Shown here: positions 11,801 to 23,800 of the stretch, piece by piece
Position numbering within the stretch: position 1 is the stretch's first letter
Layout: each line of letters begins with the position of its first letter
Origin: Undaria pinnatifida
Taxonomy: Eukaryota > Sar > Phaeophyceae > Laminariales > Alariaceae
Reading direction: 5' to 3'
NCBI GenBank assembly: GCA_012845835.1
Contig: JABAKD010000025.1
Span: 30,139,761 to 30,203,760 of the forward strand
Length of the DNA: 64,000 bases
Notes under the pieces: model-generated
Databases searched by the model: none
What the model saw: the letters and a program-made list of their open reading frames with translations, nothing else
Told to the model about the DNA's origin: nothing
Translations under genes and position numbers: made by a program

Positions 11801-14800
11801 GGCTGTCTGCTGTGCTTTGTTTTTCATTCTTGTCCTGCCGTCCTGTTTCTCTTTCTCTTTCCAATGGTGTTCTCCTTTTTGTTTTATCCTGTTTGTTATT
11901 CCTTCATTTTTCTTTTTTTACTGCGAGTACAAGTCTGATGTGCTGGCGTGCATTTTTTTCTTTTTTGCCCGCGTGCTCATGGCGTTGCATGGCCTAAGCG
12001 ACTTGTATTTTATTTGTTTATCTCTGTGTCGTAGTTTATGACCACAGAGCTCGTGTCTCTATGAGGCAAGAGCACGGAGCACGGACACTATTACGGAGGA
12101 CGAAAGTAAATAGGACCAAATATTGTTAGTAAAAATGAATCAACATATAGGTTTTTGTCTCCACCGTAGGCCCTATTTACTAGGGTCCCCCGTAATATTA
12201 CTAGTCGTGCTGGGTGTAGACGGGTAAAAAGGCCAGATAATGTGAAGAATACACACATGAAGCAACTCGACCTGCCAGGGTGGGGCGCGAATTAGAATTG
12301 TATCCCGTCGGGTACTCGGAGCACGTGGGTACCTGCACATTTCCCAGAGGTACTACCCTTACCCGTCATTTGGTACCCGTTGTTCCAGACACATGAACCC
12401 GGGTAGTGCGGGTGTCTGGGTACCCGGACAACACCCAGCGCTGTTTACAGGTTAAACTGTGTAAAGGTGGCGCCCATGTGCGACGTGGACCCTCAACGCG
12501 ACTCACTATTTATGGCGAGCTCCGAAAGGCGCATCCTCGAAGTCCTCCGGCGAGTCCTTGGCTTCCAGCGTCGTGCGGACCATACCAACCTCCCTTACAC
12601 CAAGACGCTCAAGAAGACGAAAGGCAAGAGCATCGAAACGATCAACCGGAAACGCCGGCTCTTCTTCGCTGGGGCAATGCTATGGTAAAGCGCGGGGCGA
12701 TTGCCCAGTTGGATGATGTTTGCGGAGATTGCCGGTGGAAAAAGCCCGGGACCAAGTGGGCCACCGAACAACTGTCTCAGAACCCTGCGAGACGACCTCG
12801 CCGTTTTTCGATCCACCGAAGGCTTCACGCAAGAGTCCCCACGGCAGTTTGGAGTTGCAAAGAAGGCGGGCAAGTGGTACCGGGGGATCCTCGAAGCAGC
12901 CGAATGATTCATGGCCATGTGGCACGTAGAGGAGGAAAAGAAGAGCTCGGAGCGCCGCGCAGCTCGGATGCGTGACACACAAAGCCGGAAGTGGGGTGGG
13001 GGGAGTAGGGAAACCGCTGTTGAACGCAAGGGGGAGACGGCAGACAGGGTAGCAAGGCACCAGGCCTACCACAGTTGTAGGTAGAACCTGTCTACGTAAC
13101 CTCAAGCCACTGCGACTTCCGTGTGTTGTGTGGAGTGTACTGCCAGTGTAATGACAGTATACTGGAGTATACTGGCAGTATACTGTCAGTATATTGCCAG
13201 TGTACTTCTAGTATACTTCCAGTGTACTCCCAGTATACTGCCTGTGCCTTCCAGTATACTGCCAGTATACTGCCAAGGTACTTCCAGTGTACTGCCAGTA
13301 TACTGCCAGTGTACTGCCAGTATACTGCCAGTGTACTGCCAGTATACTGCCAGTGTACTGCCAGTGCACTGCCTGTGTACTGACAGTATACTGCCAGTGT
13401 ACTGTACTGCCAGTATACTGCCAGTGGTTGTACTACCAGTATACTGCCAGTTGTTCTTTGGATTGCCTGCTCCATCCCCCTCAGGGGTGCAGTGTTTGAC
13501 CATGTCAGCCGATTCCGCGGTACTACCACCGCCGGTGTGCGGGTTCCCCTTCTCCCTTTCGTCCCTTTTTTCGCTTTCTTCGTCTCTGTATTTTTTCCCC
13601 TCATGCTTTGCTCCTTCTGTTTTTGCTTTTGGGTGCCTTCACGGGCTATTGAGGCGATGGTGTCGGTATGGACACCGCCGTTGAAGATGCAGCAAGTAGA
13701 GGGCAGACCAGGCAGCAATGCTCCTGACCCTGTAGTAGTTGCATTCGAATCCCGGTTGTAGTGCTGCCCTGACACCGGCTGGGTGGTGTTATCTGCCTTG
13801 TTGCGGCGTTTTTGCTTGATTGTTAGGCGTCGTTTTTGTACTCGGTACGGGAGCGACGATGGCGGCATATTAACACCATTGTCGTCAGAAGCAGCAGTAG
13901 TAGACAGGTGATAGACCACGCGGCAATTCGCCTACTCCTGCAGCAGGGTTGTTCGAAACCCAACACGGCGGTTGCTGGCCCTGATGTTGGTTGTGTGGCG
14001 TCATCTGCGTCGCTACGTAGTTGCGGGCTGTTTGCTGTGATATTTTTCATTTTTTGTCGTGCGCTCCTTTTTCCCTCTTTCTTTCTAAGTGCTTTTTTTT
14101 TGTGTTCCCTTCTTTCGTATTCATGTTTTGTCTTTTTTTTTTTTCTTTACTGTTGTAACTAGTTTGGTGTGCTGGCTTGCATATAGATTGTCCGGGTGCT
14201 CACGGCGATTGGCATTACATTAGTATTTTGCATTAATGCATTGCATGGCCAAATCGAATTGGTGTAATTGAACTGTGAATGTGTTCTTCTGTCTCGTAGT
14301 TTGTGACTACAGAGGTCGCCTCTCTATGATATGAGGCATCAGCACGGACACTCTGGCTGTGCTAGATGCAGATCTGTGGCGATATCTGTTTAATGCGGAG
14401 AACACACTCACGTATTATATCGAACCGGGCACACGTAAATAACCGGGCACCCGGGTACCCTGGTACCCGGCGGCACACGTAAGTAACTGGGTACTTGGGT
14501 ATCTGGCTACCCGAGTACCCGCCCGGCGGGTAATAGGTCCTACCCTTACCCGAACGGGTAGTGACGGGTTCGCGTATTTCCTGCCGGGTACCCGGGCAGT
14601 GCACGAACGGGGTACAACTCTAGTGCCCATTGGAACTACCCATGCCCGAACGGGTAGTGACGGGTTTGCGTATTACCTGCCGGGTACCCGGGTAATGAAC
14701 GAACGGGGTGCAACTCTAGTGCGCATTCTATCTGCAGTTTGAGGAGCTCTACCGCATTCGCGCAGCAGCGTGGCGATAGTTTTACTGCTGCACGCCCTTC

Positions 14801-17800
14801 GTGATATTACTTAGCTGTGATAATTATAACCGCTTGCTAAAATCACGAGCAGCAGCTTGGTAATATTTTTTCCTCTATGCGCTTTTTCTTCCTGGTATTA
14901 TCGATAATAGTCACTTTGATAAGATCGCAAGCAGCCGCATGTCGATAGTTTTTTGCTGCTGCGCGCAGTTTCTAGTTGCTTGGTAAAGGTCACGCGGTTA
15001 CGCTCGTAGTGTTTTTGGCCGCTATGCGGTACGGTATAAAACACACCACATAGCACGCCCCCCCGACGAAGTTGGAAGGCGTTTTTTTATTGATAACTGC
15101 TGTGACAACGCAAACGTCGAGCGATACGTCGATTGATCTATCTCGACGAATATAGATATCCTGTTCCACAAGTTCTTGGCGGTATCCGCACTCTCGTTGT
15201 CCCGCCCCCCCCCCCCTCCCCGCTCTGGTTTCTTTAGGCTGACAACTACGTTGAGGTAGATGCGAAACGCGGGGGGTGTTGCCATGGTCGCATCGTACAC
15301 ACGTTTTCTTGCAAATTACAACCTGGCGACCAGCGCAAGCACACAAGTTCTTTAAAGTTGCAGATAGCCTGCTGCGCCAGTATCCTGGCGACATTCTGTA
15401 TCAAGTAAGCTTTTGAAACGTTCGGGCTGGTCGGTGTTACATGCTTGCTCCGGTTACTTTGGGTTTACTTTCGCTACTTATTTTTTCCTCAAGTTTTCCT
15501 TATTTTTTTCTTGAACGTTATACCGGGATAGCTCATAGGAGCGCTTGCGGTTCCCCCCGAGACTCCACGCCTACCACATCCCGGGGGGAAACCTTGCGGA
15601 ATATATATAGACTGAATGATGAAGTCTTCTGGTCGGGCTGGTGGGTGTTTCTCGCCGGGCTACTTGCACGGTGGCCCAATAGATTTCTTTTTCAGTTTTC
15701 TAGAGTTATTCTTCCCCTTTCAACACGCGACACCCCCCGGGATTCGAAGTGTATCACATTCCCTTTCTCATCCCGAAGGAAAGCTTGTAGATTATGTAGA
15801 CTGCGTCATAGCTTCGTTTGTGCTGGTCGGTGTTGGTTGAGGGGCTACTTGCATGGCGGTGGGTGAGTATTTTTTGTTTTTTGTTTTTCAAGAGTTCTTC
15901 CCCTCTACGACACCCCCGGATTTTCAAGCTTACCATGTCCCGAAGGGGCACCTTGTGGACTACCAGATACCCTATTCAGTCGTTTGGTCGGGCTGGTCGG
16001 TGTTACTATTAATAGCCCGGCTGCTTGCACGGTGGCGGGGTGGCAATGATTTTTTTTTCTTTTCAATACTTTTCTCTCTCTTTCTCGTATTGCGACACCC
16101 CCGGGAATTCGTAGAGATGCTTCCAGGTGTGGTTGTTTTCGTATTGTCGGCCAAACAAATATAAAAGTTTTCAAATAAATACTTGTATTGGCATGTTAAT
16201 TGGTTGTACCGGTACATGATAGGTAACATAATGCAATGTAATCTTGTGTTGGGTTTTGATTTATGAAACTTACCAAAGACGGGCGATGGGTATATATATA
16301 TATACACATATATGTATATAAAAAGAGCGCGCAGCTTGCAAAGATGCGTATCGACCCTGAATTCGTCTAACTCGCAGCTGACGTCGTTACATTGTTTTTT
16401 TTTCAGTATGTTGTGTCGGCATAGCTAAGCAACACCGGTCCTGACTCATCACGCAAGCAACGCCGACCAACCTAAACCAGTTTCTGGTTTATAGTGTACA
16501 TAGCCTACAAGTGCAGGGTTTCCTGTAGAGGTGTAGGGGTGTGGTTGGCTTGACCAGATCAGTAGGTCTGTCGCACCTCGAGCATAACATGTATGGGGAT
16601 CGAAACGTGCACCACCCCGCGATGGAATCTTAAGTGCTCTCGCTACAGTGTGGCGAAGCGGCAGCAGTTTCGGTGGCCTGTAAACACGACACATGTTGCT
16701 GAGTTTTGAAAATGTGGTTCCATGTCGTTGGGTTTTCTCGTCTTTGTGGCCAGTTTTTTTTTGTTCTGCTGTCGCGATGATCAGTGCCAAATACGTATGC
16801 ACAAGTCATTTTTGAAAGAACTGTCTTTCCTGTAATCTAGCGCTGCAACACTACAGCGCAGTACTTTTTGTCCACGTTTCTTTGTTTATTCGGCACGCGT
16901 CTTCAGAGATTGCGGCTTCGGCGACATAAAAATGCCCCCAGCCTGGAATACTTTCCTTGCCTGTATATACGAACACGCGGCGGATCTTCGGTCGTTTCAT
17001 CAACGTTACCACCGCGACACTGACCGTGAAAATTGCTTTAACTGGCGGCGTGATTGCTGGGAGCATACGTAGCAACGGCGCAAACAATACACTACGTGAC
17101 ACCCTACATGGACGCGGTGTACCGGATTTATCCAATTCTAGCAAGGCAAACGCCAAACCAACTATTGGTACAGATCAGAGACCGTATGATGACTTGGTGG
17201 GGTTCCTACGAACTTGGTGTCATATGAGGGATTGCGCACGGCGACTACGAAATAGCACACCGCGCTGAGTGACCGCAGGGAATTGTGCGGGGCTGTTTTG
17301 GACAAATCCCCGGTTTCATTAATATTTGACGTGATAGGTTGTACCGCTTTTTATGTTTCGTGGGCAAAGCAACATAGGTGTCAGTGACTCATGTATTTTT
17401 TGTTTGGTTTTTAAGACTCCCCTCTCTCCTCTTTCCAGTTTGCGTTACCAGCGGGGTTCCACGCCAACCCCATCCCCCCCATCCCGTAGGAAAAAAGGTT
17501 GTACCATCCCGATTGGGAACCTTGTTTATTCTATGGTATGATATGGTATCTTTACGAATCGAACATGTTTTGTTTGCTGTGCTTCCCCCCCCCCCCCCCC
17601 CCCCCCTCTGTTTTTTTCAGGTTGGTGACTACGTTAAGGTGGAGGCAGACCGTGGGGAAGATCTTGGCATGGTGGTGCACATTTTCCCGGTGCCCGAGGC
17701 GGGGCGACCGCTCCCCGTTACCGCCGGGCAGAAGAGGGGGTTCGGGCAGTTCGAGAAGGAGCACATCATCCGAGCGGCCACCGAGGACGAGGCAAGGCGA

Positions 17801-20800
17801 TAAGCCAGAATAAATGTTTTAGGATTCTTGTTTTTTTGGGGGGGGTGGAGGGGGTTTAATATAATGGTTTTTGGAGTTTTATGTTTTGGAATGTGTTTTG
17901 GAATTTGTGTTTTGGAGTTTATGTGTGGGAAATTGCGTTTTGGAGTGTATGTTTTGGCATTTGTGTTTTGGAATGTGGTGGTCTATGTGAATACTGTAGA
18001 GTTTTTCGTGGTGGCGGTATTGGTGTTGGTGTTGTTGGTGTTGTTGGTGTTGTTGGTGTTGGTGTTGTTGGTGTTGGTGTTGGTGTTGGTGTTGGTGGTG
18101 TTGGTATTGTTGGTGTTGGTGTTGGTGGTGTTGGTGTTTTTTGTTTGTCGTTTGCGGAAGAATGGTATGTGCCGATCGCATGCCTTGCGTCTACTCTTGG
18201 TTTGTTTTTGTTTTTGGTCACTGCGAGAAGATGGAGCCTGACAAAGCTAGAGCCGATGTTCAATTTTTTGTACGGTGGTCACTTTTGGCAAGGAGCCGGG
18301 ACGATAGGGTTTCCCACGACCCCCGCTCAATGACGTGTATTTCGTGGGAACACCGACTTGCGGGCGGCGATACAACACACGATAGCTTGGAAGGGGGGCG
18401 GGAGGGGGGGGGGGACATGCAGCCACGGAAGCAGGGAGAGAGGAAAGGAGGGAGGGAGGGAGGGAGGGAGGGAGGGAGGGAGGGAGGGAGGGAGGGAGGG
18501 AGGGAGGGAGGGAAGGGAGGGGAGGGGCTATTGGGTTAGATAGCAGAAATGTAAAATTTGTATTGAAAACGACGAATGTCATAACCGAAGCCCAACCTAC
18601 CTACGGAAACAATGGGTTCGAAAAAAAAAAGAAATGTTGGGAAAACTTGTTTCCCGACCGTGTTTGATCGCCGATTTTTTGTGGATTGGGTTGGGTTGGC
18701 CGTGGAATGTTCTACGGTTTCGATACTTTTAGTAGAGTATTGTGCGTTTTCTTATCCAACTCCTGTCCAACGAGAGTTGGCGCGTCACAAAACACCCTGC
18801 TGACGCAAAAGGATGATGGGTGCATTGGAGAACGGGGGCATCGATGATGATGGATGCAATGGATGATGGATGGTACAGATACCGAGCGCGATCGACGATG
18901 CAACCAGCTTCGTTGGAAGTGCTTAGGATATACTGAGTATATTATAAACATGAAAATACACGCCAGCTGTGAGATCGAAGATTTTGTCGAAACTCATCTT
19001 TGCAAGCTGTGTGTGATGCGCCGATCGCGCGTATTACTGGGTGTGTCCTCATCAAGATATATATTATAAAAGTAAAAATACACTCCAGCTGTGAGATCGA
19101 AGATTTTGTGGAAACTCATCTTTGCAAGCTGTGTGTGATACGCTGATCCCGCGTATTTCTGGGTGTGTCCTCATTAAGGATATAGGTCACATATATATGC
19201 ATCTAAATGTAAAACCCAATGGGAGAGTGACATTTCGGCTTTTTTTTTTTCTTTTTTAGTGTCGCGGTTTGCGTATGCGCAAATTGTGCGATGTGAAAGT
19301 ACTGCTGTATCACCTTTTTTCCAGATAAACCAGGTGCATAAAAGTCACGATGAACACAAACAAGTCAATTTTGTAGCGGATCGTAATCACCAAGGGAACA
19401 CACGTATCGTATCGCCTTGGGGTGAAGAAAAAACAAAAAAACAAGGCTATATTCGGCGACAATATCGCTGTATTTGGCGAGCGTTTAAAACTCGATAGGC
19501 ACATAAGTCGGCTCTGAACGTTCAATACCGCGATATTTTTTAGTTTTGTGTATCTCTTATTGTGGTATTTATACTAATGATGAATTGGATGCTGGGTGTA
19601 TTTTTGTGTGGATGTGATGCAATGCAGGTGCAAATGGTCAAGGACAAGCTTCGGGACGAGGAGCGCGTTCTGGAGGTGTGCCGGACCAAGGTGCTGCAAA
19701 GGTCGCTGCCGATGCGGGTCATGGACGCCGAGTTCCAGTACGATCGCCACAAGCTCACGTTCTTTTTCGAAGCCGAAGGGTGAGCGAGGTTGTCGTTGGT
19801 GTTGGCTGCTTGGGTGCTGGAAGGGTGCTGGAAGGGTCGGTGTTGGTGTTACTCGTTTTGGTGTTGGTTGTGTTGGTGTTGGTTGTGTTGGTGTTGGTTG
19901 TGTTGGTGTTGGTTGTGTTGGTGTTGGTTGTGTTGGTGTTGGTTGTGTCGGTGTTGGTTGTTTTGATGTTGCTTGTGTTGGTGTTGGTTGTGATGGTGTT
20001 GGTTGTGTTGGTGTTGGTGTTGGTTTTGCCTTTTGTGTGGCGGACATACGACTTGCTTCAGCTATGATGTATGCATGTGCCGCTTTTGGTTTGTTTAGTT
20101 TTTTTCTTCTTGAGTATTCTTCCACTCCACGACTGACTGGCGCCTGTTTTGTAACGACGAGCTTGATGGTGTGCGTTTATGTGAGAACAGCAACAACCTG
20201 TTCGTGGTTGCGTTCGTGTTGGTTGCGTTCGTGTTGGTTGCGTTTTGTGTTGGTTGCGCTTGTGTTGGTTTCGGTGGCGTTGGTTACGTTGCTGTTAGGC
20301 GTATACGAAATATTCATTCGGGCCTGTACATAACGCGACGGTAGAAGAAGCGCCTTTTTTTTGCCACGACATGGGATCCAGACACACCTGGTATACACTA
20401 TCCTATACTAGACTATACGAGTACACGAAAACAAACGGCGGTTCCTTGTTTCAGGCCCTAGCGACCGCCTACGAGTAGTGCAAGCGCACGGCAGCACGGG
20501 TAGAACCGTGCTCCGTCCGTTTCATGTGACCATTTGCCCTGTAGTCCGGGGTAAGTACGTCAGGAGACGGCGCTATGACTCCTTGACCGACGGCAATTTT
20601 CCGATACTTTTCCTTGACGACGGCAAACTACTAGGTGTTGGTGTAGAACGATCGATTTGACACCCTTGACCGGTGGACGTTTTCCCTTGACTGACCGTCT
20701 CCTCCTGACATGTTTGGTCCGGACGCCACATACATCATCTATTGGAAATACCATATGCACTCGTAGGGGTGTATCGCACAAGCCATGCACCCTGACCCAA

Positions 20801-23800
20801 TGTATTGCGTTTGATGGGTACACCTTGATCTCGCCCCCTATACATGAATTTTCGGGCTAGATAAGGGCTAGGTAAGGGCTAGGTAAGGGCTAGACTTGGT
20901 GGGTTAGACTAGGGCTTAGGCTCCTGGTGGGGTTGGCATCTCGTACCAGGTATATCGGTATACTACTAGCAGTGAATTAGTAAGTAGGGTTGCATTTTTT
21001 ATATATATATACAAGGGCTCCGCGTGGGCGCCGGCGAGTGCCGGCGCCCATGCTTCGGGTAGGGCAGGGCCGCACTTCGACGAGTTAAGGTTTAGCTGTC
21101 CGATTTGACACTCATTGAACTATAAAGTAACGCCAAGAGTTTGATACGAACATGAGATCATCAAGGTCATGATTTGACAGAAGAAAAAACGTCGTATACA
21201 AAGTAAGGCAAGGATAGGCGAAACACACTGTTGTTAAATGCGCCGTCAAGTAAAAGTTGGCGTATATCAAACAGAAATACCGAAAAGAGTATTGAGAACT
21301 GCTTCGCCTGTAGGCGAAACGAAAGAGGACTTGGCATCAATGAACAGACTGCACTGCTCTCCTCGTGGCAATGGAGGTTCGAAGTCGACAGGATGCAAGG
21401 TCGGTTTGCATCAAACGTCGACATTGGCCCGTGTCAGCCGGCGAGATTTTGGTGGAAGAGCTTTGTTTATTACCTGAAGGCTGTCGCATCATTGATTGGT
21501 CTGCGTGGTCACGGGCGAGGAGGAAAACGAAGAAGAGGAGAGCGATCTCTCGTTGCGCCGGCGTTGTTTAAGATAGATGTGGAGGTGGCTTTGCTCGTAC
21601 GAGCGCTTGGCGTAGCGCTTGTTCTCTGTTTTCACTCAGGAAGGCGGGATATGTGTATCTGCTGTCATTGCTTCGCGGGTGCTTTCACGTTGTCGAAGTC
21701 GGACGCGTCCCCTCAATATATATGACCCGGAGTGTCTCTACCATGACGACTGCTGACAGTGCCGTTCGTATTTTTCACCAGGTACTTGAAGACTAGAATA
21801 TTATTTACTGGTGGTAGCATTTTTCGTTTCGGACTATGCGCATAGCGGAAAAGGTCGATGTTTAGTATTTTTCATTTCCGACTGAAAGTCCAACTTCAGA
21901 AAAAAATAGGTGCAGACACTCTAGTATCTTTTAGGATGTACTGCTACTGCGTCAAAAATAAGTAATCTGTCAATATTTTTCGCCTAGAGAGAAGAATGGA
22001 CACGTACAAGTACAAACATCCCGAAAAAGGATAGGGGTGCTGTGTGTGGTAGTAATAATATACCGTTGCAACATTTTTTTCATCCCATTTGTTATCCTCG
22101 CACCACTCTTCTCGCGCTCCCTCCCAGTAGTAACTCAGATCCGGGGTCACATAGCCCTCCTCCTCCCTCCCCATTTCGGCACGTGCCTTCATTTCTACTG
22201 CGAGAAGAAGCCAGCATGTTTTCCATCGTCGACTCGCGTCGAATTGTACCTACCCACGCTGCTAGGCGCTCTCAGCAGTTGATCCTTTTTATTTTTATTT
22301 TTTGCAAATACAGTCAAATCGCACTATGGCGGGAATCGAATTCAAGGAAAACAAACGTTTGTAGTGTTCGAGGGTAAAACCACTGGACTAGACCACCGGG
22401 ACGACCGGCTGACAACTGAATAAAAAAAAATGGATACTCGCATAGTGTAGAGTCTAGCGATTACATTCCCCGAAATTGTGTGATATTACGATGGTTGACG
22501 CCGCGTTACCCAGAGAGGTGTTGCCTGTACAGTATGTGCAGTATGTGCAGTGGTGTCAGTCAACATTATTTACTGATGGAGCCTGTCCTGTGACCACGGA
22601 CACTTGATTATGCGAGTTTATGTGGCAACAACAACAACAACAACATCATCAACAACAACAAAGCTGCTGCTCTTGAAGCTTTTGAAAACAGCGTACGAGT
22701 ACCAGGTATATATCGTTGAGTATTTTTTCAGATTATTTACTGCTGTATCATCGATTGCTCGCGCGCACGACATTTTGGCAAAAAGATACCTGATACTCCC
22801 TACTACCACTATGGAGTGCTGCTGTGCCATCGATTAGTACGCCACGCGTTGACCCGTGCTCGGAAAAAGAAACTACCCAGAAGTCCAAAATCCAAAATCG
22901 TCGCCGCGATTCGCGGATGTGTTTTTCACCTCCCGTACGTTGTACGCTTTTACGATCAGGTGTAGGGGACGTGTAAGGCAGGCGTTGGACAGCGCCCTTC
23001 GAACAAAGTGATTGACCTAGAAACCCTACAGCACTACTGCCCACTGAGCTACTTAAATCTCTTGACGCAGTAGCTCAGTGGGTAGTGCTACATAGTGCCT
23101 GGTACGAGTATGTCAAACTACCAAAATAACAGTTCATAATGTCGTCAGCGCGAACGCTTGAAAAGGACAAATGTGATTTCGGTGAGAATCGAACTCACGG
23201 CACATACGTAGCACTACCCACTGCTGTCACATGACTCAGTAACACATTGGGTTATGCTAAAAACCCAACCAAATATGTTTTTGAGTTCGTTAATTAATTA
23301 TCACCGATCGTAAGAGGGGTGTCCGGAGCTGTGCCCTTTCCACGTACTACGTACAGTTACTAGTACTCAGGAGAACACTGACAACTATCATAACCATTCA
23401 TAATGTCTCCAGCGCGCACGCTCCTGAATACCAAATACGATCTGGGTGAGAATCGTGCTCACGACACACCCTTCGTTGGTTACATAGCACTATACCCACT
23501 GAGCCGAAAAGCAACGACATACAGCAGCAGTGGTAGTAGCTACGATAGGGCAAGCGCTTCGAGGCCGCCATACAAAAGCGACGTCGGGAAGAACTTTAGA
23601 TTCCACTTTGGAAATGATGCCAATTTGGAAATGCTGTCCCTTGATTTTCTCGTTCAAGCTCTACATATCGCCAAGATCCAAGCATAGCTCGGGCGTATAC
23701 CGCCAAATACAAAAAAAAACGCACATCTCGCTTGTCTCGTTCAGCGTCTATCCGCGTTCACGTCGAGGCGCAGAACGGATAAGGGAGGGCGAGGGGCGTT

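Larger units (their letters stand above)
6069..17620 (+). other. PSP1 gene intron 1 (11,552 bp)
   Basis: The donor is GTAAGC at 6069. The acceptor at 17611-17620 is TTTTTTTCAG, preceded by a run of about 21 C. The intron interrupts the PSP1 domain between the DLQ and VGDY segments. It carries at least eight repeat families listed separately, including a transposon with intact ends and a LINE relic, and no other gene that I recognise. Confidence 0.85.
17792..19627 (+). other. PSP1 gene intron 2 (1,836 bp, GC-AG)
   Basis: The donor GCAAGG follows GAG and the acceptor is ATGCAG at 19622-19627. The intron contains a GGTGTT array, a GGGA array, a dispersed repeat and two satellite units. Confidence 0.8.

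Noticed and set aside
13092-13919. 275-codon minus-strand ORF with repeated YWQYTGS
   Set aside because: It is the CAGTATACTG minisatellite read in one of six open frames.
17881-18333. Gly/Val repeat ORFs after PSP1 exon 2
   Set aside because: They are GGTGTT microsatellite products within intron 2.
19574-20333. PTPTQPTPT and CVGVG repeat ORFs
   Set aside because: They come from a TTGGTG minisatellite at the start of PSP1 intron 3. The true coding part is only exon 3 (19628-19779).
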